Shown here one piece after another: positions 12,811-23,328 of a DNA stretch of 64,000 nt. The notes under the pieces were generated by a model. The model had not been told where the DNA came from, did not search any database, and saw only the letters and a program-made list of their open reading frames with translations. Position numbers and translations under genes: made by a program. The stretch's first letter is position 1. Each line of letters starts with the position of its first letter. Source of the DNA: Streptomyces seoulensis (GTDB lineage Bacteria > Actinomycetota > Actinomycetes > Streptomycetales > Streptomycetaceae); assembly GCF_004328625.1 (NCBI RefSeq), contig NZ_CP032229.1, forward strand, positions 3,596,001 to 3,660,000, written 5' to 3'.

Positions 12811-14456
12811 GCGCAGCAGCCGTCCACAGCCTGTGGACAACGGCGGCCGATCCGATCTCGAAGATCGACGCGCCGAAGATCGAATACGGACAATTGTCGC
12901 CGACGCTGATCGTCTTCGGCGCCGCCCTCATCGGGGTGCTCGTCGAGGCGTTCGTGCCGCGCCGCTCCCGCTACTACGCCCAGGTGTTCATCTCCGCCGT
13001 CGCGCTGTGCGCCGCCTTCGCGACGGTCGTCGCGCTCGCGGCGGGCGGTTACGGCACCACCAAGGCACACATCGCGGCCATGGGCGCGGTCGCGGTGGAC
13101 GGCCCGGCGCTGTTCCTGGAGGGCACGATCCTGCTGGCCGCGCTGGTCGGCCTGTTCACCTTCGCCGAGCGGCGGCTCGACCCGGCGGCGCACGGCAACC
13201 GGGTCGACTCCTTCGCGGCGCAGGCCGCCTCCGTACCGGGCGGTGAGGGGGAACAGGCGGCGGTGAAGGCCGGGTTCACCACCACCGAGGTGTTCCCGCT
13301 GCTGCTCTTCGCGGTCGCGGGCATGCTGGTCTTCCCGGCGGCGAACGACCTGCTGACGCTGTTCGTCGCGCTGGAGGTGCTCTCCCTCCCGCTGTACCTG
13401 CTGTGCGCGCTCGCCCGCCGCAAGCGGATGATGTCGCAGGAGGCCGCGGTCAAGTACTTCCTGCTGGGCGCGTTCGCCTCGGCGTTCACCCTGTTCGGCA
13501 TCGCCCTGCTGTACGGCTACGCGGGCTCGGTGTCCTACGCCCGCATCGCGCAGGTCGTGGACGGCACGGTCAGCGGGGTCGACCCGGCGCTCGCGGACAC
13601 CATGGGCAACGACGCGCTGCTGCTGATCGGCATGGCGCTGCTGGTGATGGGCCTGTTGTTCAAGGTGGGCGCGGTGCCGTTCCACATGTGGACCCCGGAC
13701 GTGTACCAGGGCGCCCCGACCCCGGTGACCGGCTTCATGGCGGCCGCGACCAAGGTGGCCGCGTTCGGCGCGCTGCTGCGGCTGCTGTACGTGGTGCTGC
13801 CGGGGCTGCGCTGGGACTGGCGGCCGGTGATGTGGGGCGTGGCGATCGTCACCATGCTGGCCGGCGCGATCGTCGCGATCACCCAGACCGACATCAAGCG
13901 GCTGCTGGCGTACTCGTCCATCGCCCACGCGGGCTTCATCCTCGCCGGTGTGATCGCGACGACGGAGGACGGGGTCTCGGCGGTCCTCTTCTACCTCGCC
14001 GGGTACTCCTTCGTGACGATCGGTGCCTTCGCCGTGGTCACCCTGGTCCGCGACGCGGGCGGCGAGGCGACGCACCTCTCCCAGTGGGCCGGCCTCGGCC
14101 GCCGCTCACCCCTGGTGGCCGCGGTCTTCGCCGTCTTCCTGCTCGCCTTCGCCGGCATCCCGCTGACCAGCGGCTTCGCGGGGAAGTTCGCGGTCTTCCG
14201 GGCCGCGGCGGAGGGCGGTGCGGCCCCCCTGGTCGTGGTCGGCGTGATCTCCTCGGCCATCGCCGCCTTCTTCTACATCCGCGTCATCGTCCTCATGTTC
14301 TTCAGCGACCCCCAGCCGGGCGGCCCCACGGTCGCCGTCCCCTCCCCCCTCACCATGACCGCCATCGCGGTCGGCGTAGCCGTCACGGTCGTCCTGGGCG
14401 TGGCGCCCCAGTACTTCCTGGACCTGGCGGGGAGCGCGGGGGTGTTCGTCCGCTGA
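12807..14456 (+). CDS. nuoN: NADH-quinone oxidoreductase subunit N (antiporter-like)
   Basis: 549 residues, the last gene of the operon. FVALEVLSLPLYLLCAL carries the conserved TM5 Glu; KVGAVPFHMWTPDVYQGAP carries the TM7 Lys; RLLAYSSIAHAGFI follows. It is the proton-pumping antiporter-like subunit nearest the E-channel. The GTG start overlaps nuoM. Codons 6-12 coincide with a DnaA-box-like inverted repeat (described separately). A strong hairpin terminator follows 5 nt after the stop. Confidence 0.96.
   Translation: MSAAAVHSLWTTAADPISKIDAPKIEYGQLSPTLIVFGAALIGVLVEAFVPRRSRYYAQVFISAVALCAAFATVVALAAGGYGTTKAHIAAMGAVAVDGPALFLEGTILLAALVGLFTFAERRLDPAAHGNRVDSFAAQAASVPGGEGEQAAVKAGFTTTEVFPLLLFAVAGMLVFPAANDLLTLFVALEVLSLPLYLLCALARRKRMMSQEAAVKYFLLGAFASAFTLFGIALLYGYAGSVSYARIAQVVDGTVSGVDPALADTMGNDALLLIGMALLVMGLLFKVGAVPFHMWTPDVYQGAPTPVTGFMAAATKVAAFGALLRLLYVVLPGLRWDWRPVMWGVAIVTMLAGAIVAITQTDIKRLLAYSSIAHAGFILAGVIATTEDGVSAVLFYLAGYSFVTIGAFAVVTLVRDAGGEATHLSQWAGLGRRSPLVAAVFAVFLLAFAGIPLTSGFAGKFAVFRAAAEGGAAPLVVVGVISSAIAAFFYIRVIVLMFFSDPQPGGPTVAVPSPLTMTAIAVGVAVTVVLGVAPQYFLDLAGSAGVFVR
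12822..12840. promoter_or_regulatory. DnaA-box-like inverted repeat inside nuoN
   Basis: A 7-bp perfect inverted repeat, GTCCACA and TGTGGAC around a 3-nt centre. The minus strand reads TTGTCCACA at 12840-12832, which is the Streptomyces DnaA-box consensus as I know it; the plus arm is a partial match. It sits in the coding start of nuoN. Function is unproven; a single pair can arise by chance. Confidence 0.35.
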
Positions 14457-14460
14457 TCCG

Positions 14461-14507
14461 GCACGACGGCCCGGCACCCTGCGGTTTCGGGTGCCGGGCC
14501 GTCGTGC
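14461..14507 (+). terminator. Strong hairpin terminator after nuoN
   Basis: Perfect 19-bp inverted repeat (14461-14479 with 14489-14507) around a 9-nt loop, starting 5 nt after the nuoN stop. There is no U-tract, as is usual for Streptomyces terminators. Being symmetric it may also stop transcripts of the convergent Uma2-like gene. Confidence 0.88.
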
Positions 14508-14522
14508 GTGTGCGAGCGGTGG

Positions 14523-15047
14523 CTACTCGGCTGTGTCCCGGCGGGTCTTGATCCTGGTGAGGTCCAGGTCGACGGGGAACGGCGCCTCGGCCTTCATCCG
14601 ATCCCGGAAGATGCCCACGCTGGTGTACGTACCGGTGGTCGGCTCCAGCTCGAAGGCGTGGATCACCGGGCGCCCCCGCTCGTTCTCGACGCGCCAGAAG
14701 TGCGGGATCTTGGCGCGGGCGTACTTCATCGGCTTGGTCTCGCGGTCGCGGGAGGCGGAGTCCGGGGAGACGACCTCGATAACCAGCACGACCTCAGATG
14801 CAGCTACTCGCGTCTGTTCGAATCCCCTCACGGCAGCTTGCCGGACGACGACTACGTCCGGTTCCGGCCTGTTCTGAGGGTCGATGTCAATGGTGAACCG
14901 CTGGATCACCTCAAGCTCCGGAGGTGCGGAGCTGCTGAGCCCACGACCGAAAAATCCTGTGGCACGTGAGTGAAACACCGACTGAGGGCAGGGAAAGACC
15001 AGGCTCGCGTCGATCAACTGCGTGTGCTGCGGCAGGTCCGGGAGCAA
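14523..15047 (-). CDS. Uma2/DUF820-family protein, probably 5'-frameshifted
   Basis: Uma2-family proteins have a PD-(D/E)XK-like nuclease fold; a biological role is not established. Residues LIDASLVF, EPDVVVV and VLVIEVVSPDS...RDRETKPMKYARA are the family core with the putative metal-binding Asp and Glu. The frame is open from 14523 to a TTG at 15047, giving 174 residues, but the same frame continues upstream with typical N-terminal residues (EGGWKADDLDLL) until a stop at 15090-15092. The only ATG nearby (15091-15093) is in another frame, and a run of five G at 15070-15074 lies between. A one-base slip there would restore the usual start. So this is either a TTG-started gene or a recent pseudogene. 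Confidence 0.6.
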   Translation of the reverse strand: MLPDLPQHTQLIDASLVFPCPQSVFHSRATGFFGRGLSSSAPPELEVIQRFTIDIDPQNRPEPDVVVVRQAAVRGFEQTRVAASEVVLVIEVVSPDSASRDRETKPMKYARAKIPHFWRVENERGRPVIHAFELEPTTGTYTSVGIFRDRMKAEAPFPVDLDLTRIKTRRDTAE

Positions 15048-15194
15048 GTCAAGATCGTCGGCCTTCCATCCCCCTTCGGGAGGGACGGGTCATGCAGGCG
15101 CCAAAGTGTCAACCGCCACGCTCGTGCTGCTCCTACGGTCGGGATTCTCAACGGTTGCACCAAGTTATCGGCTGGTCACGCTGAAGTGTCAGGG

Positions 15195-15204
15195 TTGTGG
15201 ATAA
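15195..15204 (-). promoter_or_regulatory. DnaA-box-like motif upstream of recQ
   Basis: The minus strand reads TTATCCACAA, matching the E. coli DnaA box TTATCCACA. It lies about 100 nt before the recQ start. It is isolated, so it is not an origin; it could be a DnaA-controlled promoter or chance. Confidence 0.3.
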
Positions 15205-15301
15205 CTCCCGGGGCTGTCGGCGGGGGCGCCTATGGTGGAGGCGGTGGTCGAGGGACCGCGTATCGGGCAGGGCGAGCAGCGGGACAGGTGGGATCAGCGG
15301 G

Positions 15302-17296
<1,995 letters not shown>

Positions 17297-17307
17297 CCGG
17301 CAAAGCC

Positions 17308-18246
17308 CTACGCCAGCGCCGTCAGCCCCGGTGCGAAGGTGATCAGCAGCGGCAGCAACGGCACCAGCGCGGCCAGCGCCGCGGTCAGCGCCCGGTGTCC
17401 GCGCGGCAGCCGGGGTGGCGGCTCCAGCAGCCGGTCGACCCGCTCGCCGAGCAGCCGCCGGGACGAGGCACAGGACAGCACACCCCGGTGCTGGTTCAGC
17501 TCGATCAGGGCCAGCGCGGTGGTGACGTGCCCGCAGCGCCGTGAGGCGGTGTCGTCGGCGGCCAGCTCCACCAGCCGGTGCGTCTGGTCGCAGAAGTGGG
17601 CGAAGAGCGGGACGCGCGGAAAGCCCGTGGCGAGCGCGCTGGACAGATGCAGCAGCCAGTCGTGGTGGGCGCGGGCGTGCCCCCGCTCATGGGTGAGCAC
17701 CGCGTCGACCTGATGCCCGGTGAGCCGGTGCAACGCGCCCGTGGTCACCACCAGTTGGGCCGGATGTCCGGGCATCCACCAGGCGTCCGGGTACTCGTCC
17801 TCCAGCACCAGCAGCGGACCGCGCGCCGGGGGCAGCCCGCCGGGCAGGTCCGGAGCCCGCTCCCGCAGCTGCGCGCGGGCCACCCCGCGCCGCCGCCGCG
17901 CCTCGGTCAGCTCGCGGCCCAGCATCGCCGTGGTCCAGGCGGCGCCGGAGGCCAGCAGCAGGGTGAGGGCGGTGGCCCAGGCGGGCGCGGCCGACAGGTC
18001 GTAGGCGGCGGTGACGGCGGGCGGGGCCGGGGCGAAGACATGGTCGCGGACGGTGTGGAAAACGGCCGCCGCGCCCAGGACCAGCGCGGTCAGGCAGCAC
18101 AGCAGCACCGTGGCGACCAGGCACTGCCACACCCACAGCGCCACCACCGGCTCCCGCTCCGGCCACGCGGCACGGGTCAGCGCCCGGGGCGCCGGTACGG
18201 CGGCCGTCAGGGCGAGGACGGTCAGCAGGAGCAGGCAGACGGTCAT
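17308..18246 (-). CDS. M56-family (BlaR1/MecR1-like) membrane metalloprotease
   Basis: 312 residues. Hydrophobic segments occur at residues ~1-20, ~35-65, ~85-110 and at the C-terminus. The zinc protease motif HERGH is in LTHERGHARAHHD near residue 187, and ELAADDTASRR supplies the downstream acidic ligand. M56 proteins usually cleave a BlaI/MecI repressor in response to a signal, but here there is no sensor penicillin-binding domain and no BlaI-type repressor next to it, unlike many Streptomyces M56 loci. Substrate is unknown. The ATG at 18246 is preceded by GGAGCCCCGGC. The stop is only ~11 nt from the recQ stop. Confidence 0.82.
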   Translation of the reverse strand: MTVCLLLLTVLALTAAVPAPRALTRAAWPEREPVVALWVWQCLVATVLLCCLTALVLGAAAVFHTVRDHVFAPAPPAVTAAYDLSAAPAWATALTLLLASGAAWTTAMLGRELTEARRRRGVARAQLRERAPDLPGGLPPARGPLLVLEDEYPDAWWMPGHPAQLVVTTGALHRLTGHQVDAVLTHERGHARAHHDWLLHLSSALATGFPRVPLFAHFCDQTHRLVELAADDTASRRCGHVTTALALIELNQHRGVLSCASSRRLLGERVDRLLEPPPRLPRGHRALTAALAALVPLLPLLITFAPGLTALA

Positions 18247-18443
18247 GCCGGGGCTCCGGTTCCTGTCGGACGTGCCTGGTCGGAAGGGGGTACGGCCCGC
18301 TGGAGAGCAGGGCGCGGGCCGCCTGTCGCGTATGCCGTCAGTATGACGGCCCGCGCCCGCCGAAGACAGGCGTACGGCACACCCGCACCCCCCGGCCCCG
18401 GCCGCTGCCCGGCCCGCGCCCCCCCCGGACGCGCCCCTCGGCC

Positions 18444-19670
18444 TCAGCCGCTGACGATCCGCCCCTCGACCTCGCCCAGCCCGATCCGCCCGCCGTCCTT
18501 CCCCGGCGCCCAGGCCGTGAAGGTCACCACGTCCCCGTCCTCAAGGAACGCCCGTTTGCCGTCCGGGAGTTCGAGGGGGTCGCGCCCGTTCCAGGTCAGT
18601 TCCAGCAGCGAACCGCGCTGTCCCTCGGCGGGTCCGCTGACCGTGCCGGAGGCGTAGAGGTCGCCGGTGCGCAGCGAGGCGCCGTTCACCGTGAGGTGGG
18701 CGAGCTGCTGGGCGGCTGTCCAGTACATGGTGGAGAAGGGCGGCTCGGCCACCACCTGGCCGTTGATCGCGACGGAGATCCGCAGGTCGTAGCCGCCGGG
18801 TTCGACCCCGGGCGCGGAGTCGTCGAGGTAGGGCAGCAGCGGGTGGGTGCGCTCGGGCGGGGCCACCCGGGCGTCCTCCAGCGCGGCCAGCGGTGTGATC
18901 CACGCCGAGACCGAGGTGGCGAAGGACTTGCCGAGGAAGGGCCCGAGGGGCACGTACTCCCACGCCTGGATGTCCCGCGCCGACCAGTCGTTGAGGAGGC
19001 ACAGCCCGAAGACGTGGTCCCGGAACCCGGTCAGCGGCACCGGGGTGCCCTGCGCGGAGGGCACGCCCACCACGAAGCCGACCTCCGCCTCGATGTCGAG
19101 CCGGATCGAGGGTCCGAAGACGGGTGCCGGGTCGGCGGGGGCCTTGCGCTGGCCGGAGGGGCGGACCACGTCGGTGCCGGAGACCACGATGGTGCCCGCG
19201 CGGCCGTGGTAACCGATGGGCAGGTGCTTCCAGTTGGGGGTGAGCGGGTCGGGGGAGTCGGGGCGGAAGATCTGGCCGACGTTCCGGGCGTGGTGCTCGG
19301 AGGCGTAGAAGTCGACGTAGTCGGCCACCTCGAACGGCAGGTGCAGGGTGACCTGCGCCGGCTCATGGAAGAGAGGCTCGACGGCCGCCCGGTGCGCGGG
19401 GTCCGTGACCCACTCGGTGAGCGCCGCGCGCACCTCGGCCCAGACGGCGGGCCCCGCGGCCAGCAGCGGGTTGAGGTTCGGCGCCGCGAGCAGGTCCGCG
19501 TGCGGGAAGTCCAGCGCGCGGGCGGCGGCGCCCGCGTCCAGCACATGGTCGCCGAGCCGGACACCGATCCGGCGGTCACTGCTGCCGGAGGGCGAGAACA
19601 CGCCATAGGGAAGGTTGTGCGGACCGAAGGGGTCGCCCTCGGGAACGTCGAACGGTGGCACGGGGGGCAT
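18444..19670 (-). CDS. fahA: Fumarylacetoacetase
   Basis: 408 residues, close to the ~420 of FAH. It splits 4-fumarylacetoacetate to fumarate and acetoacetate, the last step of tyrosine and homogentisate breakdown. The N-terminal barrel domain begins PPFDVPEGDPFGPHNLPYGVF. The catalytic domain contains FYASEHHARNVG (catalytic His), the metal-binding Glu residues in DIEAEVGFVVG, and LLNDWSARDIQAWEY with GPFLGKSF. I chose the ATG at 19670; the frame is open to 19883 but those residues are unlike the family. No other tyrosine-catabolism genes are adjacent, so it appears monocistronic. Confidence 0.93.
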   Translation of the reverse strand: MPPVPPFDVPEGDPFGPHNLPYGVFSPSGSSDRRIGVRLGDHVLDAGAAARALDFPHADLLAAPNLNPLLAAGPAVWAEVRAALTEWVTDPAHRAAVEPLFHEPAQVTLHLPFEVADYVDFYASEHHARNVGQIFRPDSPDPLTPNWKHLPIGYHGRAGTIVVSGTDVVRPSGQRKAPADPAPVFGPSIRLDIEAEVGFVVGVPSAQGTPVPLTGFRDHVFGLCLLNDWSARDIQAWEYVPLGPFLGKSFATSVSAWITPLAALEDARVAPPERTHPLLPYLDDSAPGVEPGGYDLRISVAINGQVVAEPPFSTMYWTAAQQLAHLTVNGASLRTGDLYASGTVSGPAEGQRGSLLELTWNGRDPLELPDGKRAFLEDGDVVTFTAWAPGKDGGRIGLGEVEGRIVSG

Positions 19671-19894
19671 GGGGTGCTGCCTCACTCTCATCCGCGTCGG
19701 CCTGGGTTGATGATCCATAGCGTCGGCCCACACGTTACGGCCGGAACCGGTGTGCTGGGCAGGGTGCGGCGGCTGATGGGGGCCGTGTCTAAAGAGTTCG
19801 CAATGTCCGAGTAGTGCTTGTCGGAGGGATGTGTTCCGGCTTAGCGTCCTTCGGGGGACACGGACGGGGTGGGTCCGGTCCAAAGGGGGGACAC

Positions 19895-21178
19895 GTGGGG
19901 GGACCCGTGGCCGGAAGACGCTTTGCCGCGCCCGTCGAGGCGGACCGTGAAGTGCCGGGACTGATAGTCAAGTTCGGCGGATATCCACTGCACCACGGCG
20001 GAGTCGGCGCCATCCGCAGCCTCGGCCGGCTGGGCGTGCCGATGTACGCCATCACCGAGGACCCGTACACCCCGGCCGCCGCCTCCCGCTATCTGGAGCG
20101 GGCGTTCGTCTGGCCGACGACCGGCGCGGAGGAGCCGGAGCACCTCGTGGAGGGGTTACGCCGGATCGGACGCCGCATCGGCCGCCCGACCGTGCTGATC
20201 CCGACCGACGAGGAGGCGGCCGTCCTCATCGCCGAGCACCAGGACGAGCTGTCCGGCGCCTTCCTCTTCCCGCCCGTCGACCCGGCCCTGCCGAGGCGGC
20301 TGGCGAGCAAGCAGGGGCTGCACGAGCTGTGCGAGGAGCACGGCGTCGCCAGCCCGACGACCGTCTTCCCGACCTCGTACGACCAGGTCGTGGCCTTCGC
20401 GGACGAGGCGCTGTTCCCGGTGGTGGCCAAGAACCGGGAGGCGTTCGTCCGGCGCAGCCGCCCCGCCGTGGGCGGCACCACCCGGATCGGCAGCCGCGCC
20501 GGACTGCTGGCCCTGGCCCGCGACTGGGGCGACGACCCGGGCGTGATCCTCCAGGAGTACCTGCCGAGGGAGGCGGCCGAGGACTGGATCGTGCACGCCT
20601 GCTTCGACGCGGACGCCCACCCGCTCGCCGTCTTCACCGGCGTCAAGGTCCGCTCCTGGCCCCCGCACGCGGGCATGACGGCCCACGCGTACGTCGTCGA
20701 CAACCCCGAACTCGCCGACCTGGCGACGAGGTTCGTGAAGCAGCTCGGCTTCGCCGGGGTCGTCGACCTCGACCTGCGTTTCGACCGCCGCGACGGCCAG
20801 TACAAGCTGCTGGACTTCAACCCCCGGATGGGCGCTCAGTTCCGGCTCTTCGAGAGCGAGTCGGGCGTGGACGTCGTCCGGGCGCTGCATCTGAACCTCA
20901 CCGGCCGGGCCGTTCCCGAGGGGGAGCAGCGGGCCGGGCGGCGGTTCGTCGTGGAGAACATCGACCTGCCCGCCTGGCTCGCCTACCGGCGCGGCGGCTA
21001 CACCACGCCCTCCGCCCCCAGGCGGGCCGAGGGCACGGAGCTGGCATGGCTGGCGGGCGACGACCCGATGCCGTTCCTCACGATGCTCGCCCGCTTCGGC
21101 CGCCCCGGCGCGAAGCATCTCTACCAGCTCTGGCGGACCAGCCGCCGGGGCGGCGGCACCTCGCACTCCACGAAGTAG
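19895..21178 (+). CDS. ATP-grasp ligase, in-frame TTA codon
   Basis: 427 residues. The ATP-grasp fold (carbamoyl-phosphate-synthase-like / D-Ala-D-Ala-ligase superfamily) is supported by a Rossmann-like start (KFGGYPLHHGG), VVAKNREAF as nucleotide-binding Lys strand, ILQEYLP, and LDFNPRMGAQFRLF with the Mg-binding Asp/Asn. Such enzymes join a carboxylate to an amine or thiol via an acyl phosphate; the substrate here is unknown. The GTG at 19895 has an excellent ribosome binding site (AAAGGGGGG, 4 nt away). Codon 88 (20156-20158) is TTA, the only in-frame TTA I found in this window; in Streptomyces this implies dependence on the bldA tRNA, which is active late in growth. The downstream flavoprotein gene follows after 45 nt, so they likely form an operon. 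Confidence 0.85.
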   Translation: MGGPVAGRRFAAPVEADREVPGLIVKFGGYPLHHGGVGAIRSLGRLGVPMYAITEDPYTPAAASRYLERAFVWPTTGAEEPEHLVEGLRRIGRRIGRPTVLIPTDEEAAVLIAEHQDELSGAFLFPPVDPALPRRLASKQGLHELCEEHGVASPTTVFPTSYDQVVAFADEALFPVVAKNREAFVRRSRPAVGGTTRIGSRAGLLALARDWGDDPGVILQEYLPREAAEDWIVHACFDADAHPLAVFTGVKVRSWPPHAGMTAHAYVVDNPELADLATRFVKQLGFAGVVDLDLRFDRRDGQYKLLDFNPRMGAQFRLFESESGVDVVRALHLNLTGRAVPEGEQRAGRRFVVENIDLPAWLAYRRGGYTTPSAPRRAEGTELAWLAGDDPMPFLTMLARFGRPGAKHLYQLWRTSRRGGGTSHSTK

Positions 21179-21223
21179 GCAAGGCCACGCATGTGGCGCA
21201 CCGTGTTCCTGGGGAGGGACTTC

Positions 21224-22426
21224 GTGATCCGACCGGTTGCAGTCATCGGGGCCGGGCCGTACGGCCTGTCCACCGCCGCCCATCTGCGGGCGCGCGGCAT
21301 CCCCGTACGGGTCTTCGGTGACCCCATGGTGAGCTGGCGCGAGCACATGCCGGAGGGGATGCTGCTGAAATCCACCCCGGCCGCCTCGAACCTCGACTGC
21401 CCGCAGCCCGGCCACACGCTCGCCGACTACTGCGACGCGGCGGGCGTCAGGCGCCTGGTCACCGACGAGGACATCATCCCGGCGGAGACCTTCGTCGCCT
21501 ACGGGGACTGGTTCCGGGAGCGGCTGGTGCCGGACCTGGAGCAGGTCCGGGTGGTGTCGGTGGAGCGGGGCCGGCCCGGCGGGTTCGAGCTGAAGCTGGA
21601 CTCGGGGGAGCAGTTCGCCGCCCGCGCGGTGGTCGTCGCCACCGGGCTCTCCGGCTTCGCCCATCTGCCGCCCGAGCTGGCCGGTGCCGCGCTCGGCGGG
21701 CCCGCGCTGGTCACGCACAGCTCGCTCCACCACGACCTCGGCCGGTTCGCGGGCAAGGAACTGCTGGTCGTCGGCGCCGGCCAGTCCGCGCTGGAGACCG
21801 CGGTCCTCGCCGCCGAGGCGGGCGCGACGGTACGGGTCGTCTCGCGCGGCCGGGGGAAGGTCGCCTTCGGCGCGCCGCCCTGGAAGCAGCCGAGGTTCCG
21901 GCCCGAGTCACCGTTCGGCCGCGCCTGGTCGCTGTGGGCGCTCAGCCACCACGCCGATCCCTACCGCTTCCTGCCCGAGGGCGCCCGGCACCATCTGGTC
22001 CGCCGGGTGCTGGGCCCGCTCGGCGCCTGGTGGCTGCGGGACCGCTTCGAGGGCCGGGTGCAGGTGAAGGAGGTGGCGCGGGTGGTGTCCGCCGAGGCGG
22101 TGGACGGCGCACCGGTGCTCACCGTGCGCACCCACGGCGGCCGCGCCGAGCGGCTCACCGCCGACCATGTCATCGCGGCCACCGGCTACCGGGTCGACGT
22201 GGCCGCGCTGGACTTCCTCGGCCCCGGCCTGCGCACGGACCTCGCGGTCACCCGGGGCGCCCCGCGCCTGGGCCCCGGCTACGTCTCCTCGCTGCCCGGC
22301 CTGTACTTCACCGGCCTGCCCGCGGCCGCGTCGTACGGGCCGGTGATGCGCTTCGTGTGCGGCACCGAGTTCGCCTCCCCGAGGCTGGCGAAACACCTGG
22401 CGGCGGCACACGGCGCGCGGAGCTGA
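21224..22426 (+). CDS. FAD-dependent NAD(P)H oxidoreductase (flavin monooxygenase-like)
   Basis: 400 residues. Two dinucleotide folds are clear: VIGAGPYGLSTA at residue ~7 (FAD) and VVGAGQSALETA near residue 185 (NADPH). A third conserved stretch, HVIAATGYRVDVAALDFL, is the ATG-containing motif of class B monooxygenases and ornithine/lysine N-hydroxylases. So it could be an N-hydroxylase, a Baeyer-Villiger-type oxygenase or a thioredoxin-reductase-like enzyme. The GTG at 21224 was chosen because of GGGGAGGGACTTC before it; an ATG at 21191 has no good site. Position after the ATP-grasp gene suggests both act on one substrate. No homologue of known pathway enzymes lies nearby. Confidence 0.83.
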   Translation: MIRPVAVIGAGPYGLSTAAHLRARGIPVRVFGDPMVSWREHMPEGMLLKSTPAASNLDCPQPGHTLADYCDAAGVRRLVTDEDIIPAETFVAYGDWFRERLVPDLEQVRVVSVERGRPGGFELKLDSGEQFAARAVVVATGLSGFAHLPPELAGAALGGPALVTHSSLHHDLGRFAGKELLVVGAGQSALETAVLAAEAGATVRVVSRGRGKVAFGAPPWKQPRFRPESPFGRAWSLWALSHHADPYRFLPEGARHHLVRRVLGPLGAWWLRDRFEGRVQVKEVARVVSAEAVDGAPVLTVRTHGGRAERLTADHVIAATGYRVDVAALDFLGPGLRTDLAVTRGAPRLGPGYVSSLPGLYFTGLPAAASYGPVMRFVCGTEFASPRLAKHLAAAHGARS

Positions 22427-22479
22427 GGCACGCGTCAACTCCGGTGTCGACGGGGTGAGTCGGGAGGACCGGTGATCCG

Positions 22480-22485
22480 TATTCT
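22480..22485 (+). promoter_or_regulatory. Putative -10 box giving a leaderless HAD mRNA
   Basis: TATTCT ends 6 nt before the ATG at 22492. That spacing puts the transcription start at or next to the A of ATG. No ribosome binding site precedes the ATG. A -35 box is not obvious. Confidence 0.45.
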
Positions 22486-22491
22486 CTGATC

Positions 22492-23319
22492 ATGGCCGCA
22501 CCCTCCCCTCGCTCCCCGCTCTCCCGTCCCGCGCTCATCGCCACCGACCTGGACGGGACGCTGCTGCGCGGCGACGACACGGTCTCCGCCCGGTCGCTCG
22601 CCGCGCTCGCGGCGGCGGCACGCGCCGGGGCCCGGCACCTCGTGGTGACCGGCCGCCCCGCGCCCCGCGTACGCCCCCTGCTGGCCGCGCTCGGCGGCAC
22701 CGGGCTCGCGGTGTGCGCGCAGGGCGCCCAGGTGTACGACGCCGCCACCGCCACCCTGCTGTGGTCGGTCCGGCTGGACCGGGAGCTGGCCGAGACCGCG
22801 CTCGGCAAGATCGAGGCCGAGGTCGGCCAGGTGCACGCGGCCGCCGACCAGGACGGCGTGGACGGGCTGACCCTGATCGAGGCCGGCTACCGGATGCCGC
22901 ACCCCACCCTGCCCGCGGTACGGGTGGAGCGGCGCGAGCAGCTCTGGCGGGCGCCGATCAGCAAGGTGCTGCTGCGCCACGACCGGCTGTCCGACGACGA
23001 ACTGGCGGCCACCGCCCGCTCGGTCGTCGGCTCGCTGGCCACGGTCACCATGTCGGGCCCCGGCACGGTCGAGCTCCAGCCGTGCGGGATCACCAAGGCG
23101 ACCGGGCTCGCGCTGGCCGCCGAGCACCTGGGCCTGGGCCGCGCGGACACGATCGCCTTCGGCGACATGCCGAACGACATCCCGATGTTCCAGTGGGCGG
23201 CCCACGGCGTCGCCATGGCCGGCGCCCACCCGGAACTGAAGGCGGTGGCCGACGAGGTGACCCTCTCCAACGAGGACGACGGGGTGGCCCTCGTCCTGGA
23301 GCGCCTGTTCGCCCCCTGA
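22492..23319 (+). CDS. Cof-type HAD-superfamily phosphatase
   Basis: 275 residues. HAD motif I is DLDGTLL (nucleophile Asp near residue 20), motif II is VVTGRP, the Lys of motif III lies in GITKATGL, and motif IV is GDMPNDIPMF. The insert between motifs II and III makes it a C2B-cap (Cof) enzyme; such proteins dephosphorylate sugar phosphates, FMN/PLP or similar small molecules. Substrate cannot be read from sequence. It follows the flavoprotein gene by 65 nt but appears to have its own promoter. Confidence 0.88.
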   Translation: MAAPSPRSPLSRPALIATDLDGTLLRGDDTVSARSLAALAAAARAGARHLVVTGRPAPRVRPLLAALGGTGLAVCAQGAQVYDAATATLLWSVRLDRELAETALGKIEAEVGQVHAAADQDGVDGLTLIEAGYRMPHPTLPAVRVERREQLWRAPISKVLLRHDRLSDDELAATARSVVGSLATVTMSGPGTVELQPCGITKATGLALAAEHLGLGRADTIAFGDMPNDIPMFQWAAHGVAMAGAHPELKAVADEVTLSNEDDGVALVLERLFAP

Positions 23320-23328
23320 AGCCGACAG

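Noticed and set aside
15091..15115. Promoter (TTGACA) directly before the Uma2-like gene
   Set aside because: A TTGACA hexamer exists on the minus strand but no -10 box at proper distance is visible.
12822..15204. Replication origin
   Set aside because: Only two scattered DnaA-box-like sites, no AT-rich region and no dnaA/dnaN/gyrase genes; an origin needs a dense cluster.
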